Shown here in pieces: positions 1-5,774 of a DNA stretch of 10,524 nucleotides. The translations under genes and the position numbers were made by a program. The stretch comes from JAHWJR01 sp035942035 (GTDB lineage: Bacteria > Actinomycetota > Acidimicrobiia > Acidimicrobiales > CADCSY01). The stretch covers positions 1-10,524 of the forward strand of contig DASZDK010000114.1 in assembly GCA_035942035.1 (NCBI GenBank), read 5' to 3'. Positions within the stretch are counted from its first letter, which is position 1; the number at the start of each line of letters is the position of its first letter. The notes under the pieces are model-generated. The model was given only the letters and a program-made list of their open reading frames with translations. It did not search any database and was not told the origin of the DNA.

Positions 1-311
1 TCCATGGCCAGCACGGTGTCGACCACGACCGGGGGCACCTCGTCGAGAGGAACTGACTTGCGGTTCTCCTCCCGGTGCAGCACCGACAAAAGACTGCCGT
101 CGGCGGCCAGCATGACCGAACGTTGCGAGAGGGGCTCCAGGTCGATGGCCTCCGCCTCCGCCATCCGCGGGGCGTCGGCGACGGCCCGGACGGCGGTGCC
201 CAAGAGCGCCACCAAGGCTGCGCAAAGAGCCCCCGCCAGCATGACCACCGCCAGATAACGTCCCAGGGCAAGGGGCCAGCGACCCTTCGCGTTGTCGGAA
301 TGCGACCTCAT
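1..311 (-). CDS. Class A penicillin-binding protein, N-terminal part (cut by window edge)
   Basis: Only the first 103 codons lie in the window; the rest runs off the left edge. The start is the ATG at 311-309. Residues 1-17 are a short basic cytoplasmic tail and about 18-45 form one membrane anchor (an Ala/Leu/Val-rich stretch). Residues 60-103 carry the linker typical of the start of the glycosyltransferase 51 domain: QRSVMLAADGS, then HREENR, then VPPVVVDTVLAME. In this family that segment runs into the catalytic motif ExxRFxxH, which would lie just outside. Such proteins polymerise and cross-link peptidoglycan on the outer face of the membrane. The gene is divergent from the HAD phosphatase gene at 430. 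No strong Shine-Dalgarno sequence is visible. Class is inferred from the segment seen; the transpeptidase domain cannot be checked here. Confidence 0.82.
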   Translation of the reverse strand, partial: MRSHSDNAKGRWPLALGRYLAVVMLAGALCAALVALLGTAVRAVADAPRMAEAEAIDLEPLSQRSVMLAADGSLLSVLHREENRKSVPLDEVPPVVVDTVLAM

Positions 312-377
312 CTGTGCATCTGGGGCCTACCTACCCAGACGGCCTGCGGCCACCAAACGTGGCCGCCGGCCACCGCC

Positions 378-405
378 GGTCACGGCGGGTCACGGCCGAA
401 GGCCG
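378..405. promoter_or_regulatory. Repeats in the divergent PBP/HAD intergenic region
   Basis: The 118-bp gap (312-429) between two divergent genes should hold both promoters. No convincing -35/-10 pair stands out on either strand; TAGCCT at 411-416 is a weak -10 candidate for the plus-strand gene. GGTCACGG occurs twice exactly 10 bp apart (378-385 and 388-395), about one helical turn. The second copy runs into a perfect small hairpin, CGGCC-GAA-GGCCG, at 393-405. These could be an operator, but in DNA this GC-rich short repeats are common. Confidence 0.25.
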
Positions 406-429
406 ACGGATAGCCTCGGCTGCCTGGTG

Positions 430-921
430 GTGAACGCTGACCCGGCCCGGCCGTTGGCCGTGATGGACATCGACGGCGTGCTGGCCGACGTCGGCCACCG
501 TTTGCACTTCCTCCGGCGCCGACCCAAGGACTGGAACGGGTTCTTCTCCGCCGCCCGCACCGATCCGCCCCACCCCGAGGGTCTGGCCCTCGCCGCCGAG
601 CTGGCGTCCGGCCACGAGATCGTGCTGTTGACGGGTCGGCCGGAACGGTGCCGGGCCGACACGGAGGCGTGGCTGGCGGAGCATGGCGTGAACCACGAGC
701 TGCTGGTGATGCGACCAGCCGGTGACCGCCGCCCGGCGGCCGAGGTCAAGGTGGGCCTGCTCGGAGTGCTCTCCCGGGACCGCGAGGTCGCCGTCGTGGT
801 CGACGACGACGCGCTGGTGGTCGAGGCCATGGAGGGCGCCGGCTACCGAACCCAGCTGGCAGGATGGGGACGGCCCAGCGAAGCGCTGCGCCGGGCGCAG
901 GAGGTGGAGGGGAGGACCTGA
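430..921 (+). CDS. Stand-alone HAD phosphatase, polynucleotide kinase 3'-phosphatase-like
   Basis: A 163-residue HAD-superfamily hydrolase. Motif I is MDIDGVLAD, with nucleophile D13 and acid/base D15. Motif II is LLTGR, with T68 and R70. A lysine (K107) in AEVKVG fits motif III, and VVVDDDALVVEAM (D125-D127) is motif IV. The order TGRxE, then TxAWLxxHGV, then MRPAGDRRPA, then VK, then DDD matches the 3'-phosphatase half of T4 PseT/Pnkp. That domain removes 3'-phosphates from nucleic acid ends. No kinase domain is present, so the protein is phosphatase-only and its true substrate is open. I chose the GTG at 430. The preceding GTG (427) or the ATG at 463 are possible, but 463 leaves almost nothing before motif I. 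Extension to 292 is open but would overlap the PBP start. The gene converges on 934-1188 with a 12-bp gap. Confidence 0.8.
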   Translation: MNADPARPLAVMDIDGVLADVGHRLHFLRRRPKDWNGFFSAARTDPPHPEGLALAAELASGHEIVLLTGRPERCRADTEAWLAEHGVNHELLVMRPAGDRRPAAEVKVGLLGVLSRDREVAVVVDDDALVVEAMEGAGYRTQLAGWGRPSEALRRAQEVEGRT

Positions 922-937
922 GGAACCGACCCCTCAG
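918..937. terminator. Candidate bidirectional hairpin between convergent genes
   Basis: A perfect 6-bp inverted repeat, CTGAGG (918-923) and CCTCAG (932-937), with an 8-base loop. The stop codons of both convergent genes lie in its arms (TGA 919-921 on plus; the minus-strand stop at 934-936). There is no T-run on either side, so it is not a classical intrinsic terminator. U-tract-poor hairpins are common in GC-rich actinobacteria. Its place exactly at the convergent ends is the main support. Confidence 0.4.
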
Positions 938-1188
938 TGACCCCCGCCGAAGGCCAGGGCGGCGACGACGTCCATCCGGGTGACCTCCTCGAGCGCCCGC
1001 TCGATGTGGAAGTCGTACGGCGCTCCGCCGGGGTCGACGATCGACACCTGGGTCACCACCGGCGAGCAGCGGGGATCGGTCCCTGGCTGTTCGCAGATGG
1101 CGACCGAGGCCTCCGGCGGGAGCCTCAGCTCCTCACGCACCCAGGTCTCCAGCGGGGGACCGCTGCCGGTGCCGTCCGCTGCGCTCAC
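934..1188 (-). CDS. Small conserved-looking protein of unknown function
   Basis: An 84-residue protein starting with GTG. The start codon directly follows the TAG stop of the upstream STAS gene (no gap), which argues for translational coupling and fixes the start. The body reads WVREELRLP (16-24), then VAICEQPGTDPRCSPVVTQVSI, then PYDFHIERALEEVT. It has two cysteines (C32, C41), a histidine (H61) and a glycine-rich end (GGGH). The pattern resembles a family of small actinobacterial and proteobacterial proteins with a core like E-x-x-Cys-Pro-Pro-x-E-T followed by a Lys/His-Pro-x-x-x-V-T segment. Some of these are labelled nitrate reductase in databases without clear grounds. No signal peptide or membrane span is visible. 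Function unknown; its place last in the STAS operon may be only transcriptional. Confidence 0.7.
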   Translation of the reverse strand: MSAADGTGSGPPLETWVREELRLPPEASVAICEQPGTDPRCSPVVTQVSIVDPGGAPYDFHIERALEEVTRMDVVAALAFGGGH

Positions 1189-1674
1189 CTACGCCTCGCC
1201 ACCCACGGGCCAAGCGTAGCGAGGCGCCGCCGACCTCTTGGTCCTCACCACCCGCCGAGCCAGGGCGCTGCCCGCACGGCTGCCGGCTTCGGCGGCGCCA
1301 GCACGAGCGGGGCTTGCCGAGGGCGCCCACCAACCGCGCACCAGCAGGGCCTCGACCGCCTCCTCGATGGTCAGGAACACCGGGATGACGTCGGCGGCTC
1401 CCGAACGGTGTAGGAGCCGGCGAGCGCTGATGCGCCGGCACACCAGCCCGACGCCCCCGAGGGTCTCCGCCGACCAGTGGAGGAAGGTGGTCAGCTGGCG
1501 GAAGTTGTCCGAACCGTCGATGGTCAGCGAGGTGATGTCGAGCACCACGGGCTGCGGGGGACACGCCGGCAGAACGTCGTCCTGCAGCCTGGAGAACAGC
1601 CCGGCGCCGGCTGATCCCTCCAGCGAGACGATGGTCACGTTGTCTTGCTGCCTGATCGTCACCACTGGTGTCAT
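1189..1674 (-). CDS. STAS-domain protein (anti-sigma factor antagonist-like)
   Basis: A 161-residue protein. Residues 1-112 form a STAS fold: a first strand (VTIVSLEG), then PVVLDITSLTIDGSDNF, then a helix and a second hydrophobic half ending VFLTIEEAVEALL. The D-G-S-D at 53-56 aligns with the DSSG of SpoIIAA/RsbV, so S55 sits where the kinase-target serine is expected. The flanking residues are unusual: Asp replaces Gly after the serine. Canonical family members bind an anti-sigma kinase in the cytoplasm and free a sigma factor when unphosphorylated. A tail of about 45 residues (115-161), rich in Ala and Arg, follows the domain and is predicted disordered and basic. The gene follows the other STAS gene after 14 bp and abuts the next gene. 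No clear Shine-Dalgarno sequence is seen, so coupling to the upstream gene is likely. Confidence 0.75.
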   Translation of the reverse strand: MTPVVTIRQQDNVTIVSLEGSAGAGLFSRLQDDVLPACPPQPVVLDITSLTIDGSDNFRQLTTFLHWSAETLGGVGLVCRRISARRLLHRSGAADVIPVFLTIEEAVEALLVRGWWAPSASPARAGAAEAGSRAGSALARRVVRTKRSAAPRYAWPVGGEA

Positions 1675-1688
1675 GTTGCGATAGGCCG

Positions 1689-2147
1689 TCAGGCTTCGAT
1701 GGAGAGGCCGGCGGCGAGGCCACTGACCTCGAGGACGGTCCGGGCCAGTGGCGAGGGTCGCCGAACCACCAGGCGCTCCCCCCGAGCGGCGAGACGCCGG
1801 ATGGACGGCACGAACGCCCGCAGGCCGGCGGCGTCGACGAACGACATGCGGTCGAGGTCGACGACGAAGCTGGGTGCCCCCGGCTCACCAGCAAACGACT
1901 CGAGCGAGTCGGCCAGCATGGGTGCCGCCTCGACATCGAGCTCTCCGAACACGGCCAGCGTCGTCGCCCTCTCGGTACAGGTGACGACGAGCTCGAACGC
2001 CGGCATGGCGCCCACCGACCGGTAGCCGTCGCCGGCCACGGGAAGACCCAGCGAGAGGGGCACGACGACCGCCGGGGCAGGCTCGGGCTCGGACCTGGTG
2101 GCCACGGAAGACACGGAGGCCTTCGCCTCAACGAACTGCTCAGCCAT
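1689..2147 (-). CDS. STAS-domain anti-anti-sigma-like protein lacking the phosphoacceptor Ser
   Basis: A 152-residue protein. Residues 1-47 are a low-complexity Pro/Ala/Val-rich extension. The STAS domain runs from about 48 to 152, with LAVFGELDVEAAPML (64-78), FVVDLDRMSFVDAAGLRAF (94-112), then RLAARGERLVVRRPSPLARTVLEVSGL at the end. This is textbook SpoIIAA/RsbV order, but the phosphorylation motif DSSG reads D105-A106-A107-G108, so no serine is available to a kinase. It could be a constitutively active antagonist, or a scaffold for another STAS protein. The ATG at 2147 is favoured by AGAGGG 7 bases upstream; the ATG at 2006 (residue 48) would give the bare domain. It is the first gene of a three-gene unit. 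No HATPase anti-sigma kinase or sigma factor gene is in the window, so the partner is unknown. Confidence 0.85.
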   Translation of the reverse strand: MAEQFVEAKASVSSVATRSEPEPAPAVVVPLSLGLPVAGDGYRSVGAMPAFELVVTCTERATTLAVFGELDVEAAPMLADSLESFAGEPGAPSFVVDLDRMSFVDAAGLRAFVPSIRRLAARGERLVVRRPSPLARTVLEVSGLAAGLSIEA

Positions 2148-2206
2148 CGGAGAACCCTCTCGCCCGACTCCCGCGCGGACCCTCGAGGCTGAAGGTGGCG
2201 GCGTTC

Positions 2207-2235
2207 ATCATACCGCTACGGAGCCGGACGCAAAC
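2207..2235 (-). promoter_or_regulatory. Candidate promoter of the STAS operon (SigB/SigF-like or housekeeping)
   Basis: Read on the minus strand, GTTT (2235-2232) is followed after 16 bases by CGGTAT (2215-2210). This matches the GTTT-N14-17-GGGTAT form of SigB/SigF-type promoters at all but one base. Overlapping it, TTTGCG (2234-2229) and TATGAT (2212-2207) with a 16-base spacer make a fair vegetative promoter. Either would give a leader of about 55 bases before the ATG at 2147. An alternative-sigma promoter would fit partner-switching genes, which are often autoregulated. The two readings cannot be separated by eye. Confidence 0.4.
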
Positions 2236-2243
2236 AGAGATTT

Positions 2244-2284
2244 GCCGCCTCTGTGCGCCAGCTCCCGAACCGGCGTGCGGCGGC
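2244..2284 (-). terminator. Candidate hairpin after the DsbA-like gene
   Basis: Just after the stop at 2287, the outer arms GCCGCC (2244-2249) and GGCGGC (2279-2284) pair perfectly. GGCG and CGCC inside add four more pairs beyond an internal bulge. The minus-strand sequence after the hairpin begins AAATCTCTG, with no long U-run. It could separate the DsbA-like gene from the STAS operon promoter just downstream. The stem is imperfect. Confidence 0.33.
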
Positions 2285-2286
2285 AG

Positions 2287-2934
2287 TCAGGCGCCGCCGT
2301 TCTTCTCCTCGCATTGCCGGACCGACTCAAAGGGCGGCGGTGCCCTTCGGTCGCGTTTGAGCTCGGCGAAGTTCTCGTAGCGAGCCAGCCATGAGACGTG
2401 GGCCCACAGCTCGACGGCCTCGTCGTCATCTGGCAACTCGCTGATGACCGGCCCGAAGATGGCAGGGCCCTCGCCTCCGTCGAGCACGATGGTCGGAACC
2501 CCGAAGCTCCTCGTGCGCTCGCACAGCTCGCGGTGCTCCGCTGCGACTTGCTCCGCCGTGGACCCGTCGGCCTCCGCTTCGGCGCAGAGGCCCGGTTCGA
2601 GACCGGCGTCCGCCAGCGCCGCCTCCACCGTCTCGGGCGCATCCAGGGGTTCGCCGGCCTCGTGCACCCGCCGGCCGATGGTCCGGTAGAGGGCGCCCAC
2701 CCCGGATGGGCCGACGGCGCGGCGAACGGCCACCGCGGTGCGCAGGGCCCGGCCGGACCGGGCATGAGCCGTTGCCAGCTCCTCCGGTTCCTTGCCGGCG
2801 TTCTGCAGCTCCAGCGAGAAGAGGCCCCACCGCAGCTCGATCACACCGAGTTCCTCCAGGCGGGAGGCCCAGCGCGATGTCTGGTAGCTCCACGGGCAGA
2901 CAGGGTCGAAATAGAAGCGGACGCACTCCGGCAT
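2287..2934 (-). CDS. DsbA-family oxidoreductase, mycothiol-dependent nitroreductase (Rv2466c)-like, CPWS motif
   Basis: A 215-residue cytoplasmic DsbA-fold protein without a signal peptide. The N-terminal strand VRFYFDPVCPWSYQTSRW carries the active site C13-P-W-S16. A helical insert follows, then the cis-Pro loop GVPTIV (P147) and FGPVISELP. The end reads ELWAHVSWLARYENFAELKRDRRAPPPF. Head and tail match what I recall of the mycobacterial Rv2466c, which reduces nitro prodrugs with mycothiol, including its LW...FFELKRTRTEPP-type ending. Rv2466c has CPWC; here the resolving cysteine is Ser, so a monothiol, mycothiol-mixed-disulfide mechanism is likely if it is active. Other cysteines (C4, C117, C138, C208) exist. 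The ATG at 2934 has AAGGA 8 bases upstream. It is divergent from the histidine kinase gene 105 bp away. More distant relatives are 2-hydroxychromene-2-carboxylate isomerases and FrnE. Confidence 0.8.
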   Translation of the reverse strand: MPECVRFYFDPVCPWSYQTSRWASRLEELGVIELRWGLFSLELQNAGKEPEELATAHARSGRALRTAVAVRRAVGPSGVGALYRTIGRRVHEAGEPLDAPETVEAALADAGLEPGLCAEAEADGSTAEQVAAEHRELCERTRSFGVPTIVLDGGEGPAIFGPVISELPDDDEAVELWAHVSWLARYENFAELKRDRRAPPPFESVRQCEEKNGGA

Positions 2935-3029
2935 GCGCCCTTTCCTTCCCGGTCTGGCGTCCGCCCACCACGGGCCCGCCGGGCAGTGGGGACGCACTAC
3001 TGTTGCCCGCCCACGGGGTGCCCGGGGAT

Positions 3030-3035
3030 GGAGGT
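3030..3035 (+). promoter_or_regulatory. Shine-Dalgarno sequence deciding the histidine kinase start
   Basis: GGAGGT lies four bases before the ATG at 3040. The in-frame ATG at 3028 overlaps this site, and GGGG directly abuts it with no usable spacing. The same frame is open back to 2398, but that stretch is the complement of the DsbA-like gene. TACTGT at 2998-3003 is a weak -10 candidate. Nothing else clear is seen in the 105-bp gap at 2935-3039. Confidence 0.5.
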
Positions 3036-3039
3036 CGGC

Positions 3040-5082
3040 ATGCGCACGGCACGTCCGTCTGGTGGCGGCTGGCGAGGCTCCGCGGTGCTGGCCGCGGTGT
3101 CGGTGGCGCTCACCGTCCTTGGTCTCGTGCTCCACGTGCACAACCGCAGCGTGGGTGGCACGGAGCGGTTCTTCGACCCGGTCATGCCGGTCGCGGCCTT
3201 GGCCTTCCCCGCCACCGGCGCCTTCATCGCCGCACGCCGTCCGGCCCTCCCGCTCGCATGGCTCTTCGGCGCCGGCTCGTTGCTGGGGGTGGCCTTCTTC
3301 GCCGAGCAGTACGCCGTGCATGCCCTCCAGGTACGCCCTCAGGCGTTCCCCGGCGGGGTGTGGATGGCCTGGTTGGGCGGGTGGCTCTGGGTCCCCGGCT
3401 ATCTGATCCTGTGGACCCTCCTGCCCCTCGTCTTCCCCGACGGGCGAGCGCCATCGGCCCGCTGGCGCCCGGTCGTGTGGGTGGTCACCGGCCTGATCGC
3501 CGTGGCCACCGTGCTCGCCGCGCTGGCCGCCGACCCCGTCAACACCCCGGCGCCGGCCGCCGCCATCGGCATGGAGGGACTCCACCAGACGGCGTCGGCC
3601 GTCTACGCCATGGGCATGCTCGTCGCCGGGCCCGTGTGCTGGGCGGGGCTCCTGAGCCGCCACCGGCGAGCGGCACCGCCGGAGCGGTCACAGCTCCGGT
3701 GGCCGGTCCTCGCCGTGGGTCTGGCCGTCCTCGTTCCCTTGTCGGCCTCGGTGGGCAGCCTCCTGCTCGGCACGTCCGTACCTCTGGGCGCCTTCCAGGT
3801 CGGGGGCATCGTCTCCGTCCTCGCCGTCCCGGCGGCCACGATGGTGGCCATCGTCCGGCACCGCTTGTGCGGGCTGGACGCCAAGGCCGACACGATCGCC
3901 AACCGCGTGCTGCTCCACGGCTCCCTGGCCGCCGTGGGGGCCGGCATCTTCGTGGTGGTGCTGGCCGCCCTGGAGGTGTTCGTCCCCGATGAGCACTTGT
4001 TCGGGCTCTCCCTCGTCACCCTGCTCGTGGCGGTGACGGCCGTAGCGACGCTGCACGCCCCATTGCAGCGAGCGGTCGACCGCCTGGTGTACCGGACCCG
4101 CCATTACGACGAGCGGGTGCTGCGCGCCCTGAACGAGTGCCTGCAATCGGACGCCGGCACCGACGTGCTCCTGCCGACCATCGTGGAGACCCTCGCCCGA
4201 GGGCTGCGGCTTCCCCACGTGGCCGTCGACGTCGGCTACGGAGACGAGACCACGGCGTCGGCTGCCTACGGGGAGGCCCGGGAGCCCGTCGAGGTGCTAC
4301 CCCTCGTGCACCAGAACGAGCCCGTGGGGCGGCTCACCCTCGCCGCCCGCAGCCCCGAAGAGCCCTTCGACGCCACCGACCGCCGCTTGCTCGAGAACGT
4401 GGCCGGCCAGGTGGCGGTGGTCGCCTACGCCCTGTGCCTCACCGCCGACCTGCAGCGGTCCCGGGAGCGGCTGGTGGCCACACGGGAAGAGGAGCGCCGC
4501 CGGCTGCGCCGCGACCTCCACGACGGCCTGCAGCCGGCCCTGGCCGGCGTCACCCTCGGGCTCGAAGCGGTGCGCAACGTGGTCGGCCGGGACAACGGCG
4601 CCGAGGAGCTGCTCGGCCGCCTCAGCGCCGAGCTGCACACGGCGTCCGCCGACATCCGCCGACTGGTCTACGATCTGCGCCCGCCGGCGCTGGACGAGCT
4701 CGGGCTGGTGGGAGCACTGCGCCAGCAGGGGGTCCGGTTCTCGATGTCGCCGACCACCCCACACCTCCTCGTGACCGCTCGGGACGACCTCTCCGGCCTG
4801 CCGGCTGCGGTCGAGGTGGCTGCCTACCGGATCTGTCAGGAGGCCCTGGAGAACGTGAGGAAGCACGCCGGGGCCCGGGCCTGCGAGATCAGCCTCACCG
4901 TGGCCGACAACGCCCTGCACGTCGAGGTGCGCGACGACGGCGCCGGCATCCCCGCCGGCGTCGACACCGGCGTGGGCCTGGTGGCCATGCGCGAGCGGGC
5001 CGCCGAGCTCGGCGGGGTGTGCACCGTCGAGGCCGCCCCCCGTTCGGGCACGTGCGTGCGCGCCGTGCTGCCGCTGCGATGA
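3040..5082 (+). CDS. Membrane sensor histidine kinase (NarL-type, HisKA_3) with GAF-like region
   Basis: A 680-residue sensor. About ten hydrophobic spans fill residues 14-340, including PLAWLFGAGSLLGVAFF (71-87) and LWTLLPLVFPDGRAPSARWRP, a signature common in actinobacterial kinases of this class. PLQRAVDRLVYRTRHYDERV (341-360) closes the membrane part. A GAF-like domain spans about 360-465 and a charged helix 466-490 links to the kinase core. HisKA_3 is EEERRRLRRDLHDGLQP, with phosphoacceptor H494. The HATPase has N605 (EALENVRKHAG), D633 (RDDGAGI) and GVGL at 644-647. The kinase autophosphorylates and passes phosphate to the response regulator encoded next, with a 4-bp ATGA overlap. The signal is unknown. 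No periplasmic domain is large enough to bind a ligand on its own, so the stimulus may be in the membrane, in the GAF domain, or carried by a partner. Confidence 0.93.
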   Translation: MRTARPSGGGWRGSAVLAAVSVALTVLGLVLHVHNRSVGGTERFFDPVMPVAALAFPATGAFIAARRPALPLAWLFGAGSLLGVAFFAEQYAVHALQVRPQAFPGGVWMAWLGGWLWVPGYLILWTLLPLVFPDGRAPSARWRPVVWVVTGLIAVATVLAALAADPVNTPAPAAAIGMEGLHQTASAVYAMGMLVAGPVCWAGLLSRHRRAAPPERSQLRWPVLAVGLAVLVPLSASVGSLLLGTSVPLGAFQVGGIVSVLAVPAATMVAIVRHRLCGLDAKADTIANRVLLHGSLAAVGAGIFVVVLAALEVFVPDEHLFGLSLVTLLVAVTAVATLHAPLQRAVDRLVYRTRHYDERVLRALNECLQSDAGTDVLLPTIVETLARGLRLPHVAVDVGYGDETTASAAYGEAREPVEVLPLVHQNEPVGRLTLAARSPEEPFDATDRRLLENVAGQVAVVAYALCLTADLQRSRERLVATREEERRRLRRDLHDGLQPALAGVTLGLEAVRNVVGRDNGAEELLGRLSAELHTASADIRRLVYDLRPPALDELGLVGALRQQGVRFSMSPTTPHLLVTARDDLSGLPAAVEVAAYRICQEALENVRKHAGARACEISLTVADNALHVEVRDDGAGIPAGVDTGVGLVAMRERAAELGGVCTVEAAPRSGTCVRAVLPLR

Positions 5083-5750
5083 CACCCGAGCGCCCCGTAC
5101 GCGTGCTGCTGGCCGACGACCACCCGGTCTACCGGCTCGGACTGCGAGCGCTGCTCCAGTCGCTGGGCGGGTTCGAAGTCGTGGGTGAGGCGACCGACGG
5201 CGCCGAGGCGGTGACGGTCGCCCTCGAGACGCGCCCGGACGTGGTGGTCATGGACCTGCAGATGCCTGGCATGAGCGGTATCGAGGCGACCCGGCGCATC
5301 ACCGAGCGGCGTCCGGACATCGCCGTGCTGGTGCTGACCTACTCGGACGAGGACCAGTCGGTGCTGGACGCGGTGCTGGCCGGGGCGCGAGGCTACGTGC
5401 TCAAGGAGGCGGGCACCGACAACATCCTCCGGGCCATCCAGGACGTGGCCAGCGGCGAGATGATCCTGGGGCCGTCAGTGGCCAGGAAGGTGCAGAAGCT
5501 CCTGACCAGCGGGCCGCCGGAGGTGCCGCGGCCCTTCCCCGAGCTCACCGATCGGGAGCTGGAGATCCTCGTGCTGATGGCCCAGGGCCTGAACAACAGC
5601 GCCATCGCCCTGCGGATCGGTGTGGGGGACAAGCGGGTGCGGAACTGCATCAGCGACATCTACGGCAAGCTCCAGGTCCCAGACCGAGCCGCGGCCATCA
5701 TCAAGGCGCGTGAGGCGGGCGTCGTCGACACCACCGCCGACGGCGCCTGA
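5079..5750 (+). CDS. NarL/LuxR-family response regulator
   Basis: A 223-residue cytoplasmic transcription factor. The receiver domain (7-125) has the acidic pair D13-D14, phosphoacceptor D59 (VVVMDLQMPGMSG), T87 and K109 (YVLKEAG): all expected residues are present. The LuxR-type helix-turn-helix spans about 155-212 (ELTDRELEILVLMAQGLNN, then RVRNCISDIYGKL). In the recognition helix the usual V-K-x-H reads V-R-N-C190, so the DNA contacts may differ from the common NarL site. It starts at the ATG overlapping the kinase stop, so kinase and regulator are cotranslated partners. The target genes are unknown. The next gene, 24 bp downstream, is a solute-binding lipoprotein, probably in the same transcript and a reasonable first guess for a functional link. 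Confidence 0.94.
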   Translation: MTPERPVRVLLADDHPVYRLGLRALLQSLGGFEVVGEATDGAEAVTVALETRPDVVVMDLQMPGMSGIEATRRITERRPDIAVLVLTYSDEDQSVLDAVLAGARGYVLKEAGTDNILRAIQDVASGEMILGPSVARKVQKLLTSGPPEVPRPFPELTDRELEILVLMAQGLNNSAIALRIGVGDKRVRNCISDIYGKLQVPDRAAAIIKAREAGVVDTTADGA

Positions 5751-5774
5751 GCGCGCCCGGACGACGGTCCCGCG

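Noticed and set aside
292..429. Extension of the HAD phosphatase to the ATG at 292
   Set aside because: It would overlap the divergent PBP start, and the added residues are Pro/Arg-rich intergenic-like sequence. HAD motif I lies soon after the GTG at 430.
1133..2131. 332-codon open frame on the minus strand over the STAS genes
   Set aside because: It is a frame-shifted shadow of the two STAS genes, Arg/Pro/Ser-rich, with no motif. High GC keeps wrong frames open.
2398..3039. Long N-terminal extension of the histidine kinase frame (open back to 2398)
   Set aside because: This stretch lies opposite the DsbA-like gene, whose motifs are clear, and gives a Gly/Arg-rich sequence with no family features. 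GGAGGT before 3040 marks the start.
4137..5078. Upstream extension of the response-regulator frame
   Set aside because: It is fully inside the histidine kinase in another frame and Arg/Pro-rich. The ATG overlapping the kinase stop is the natural start.
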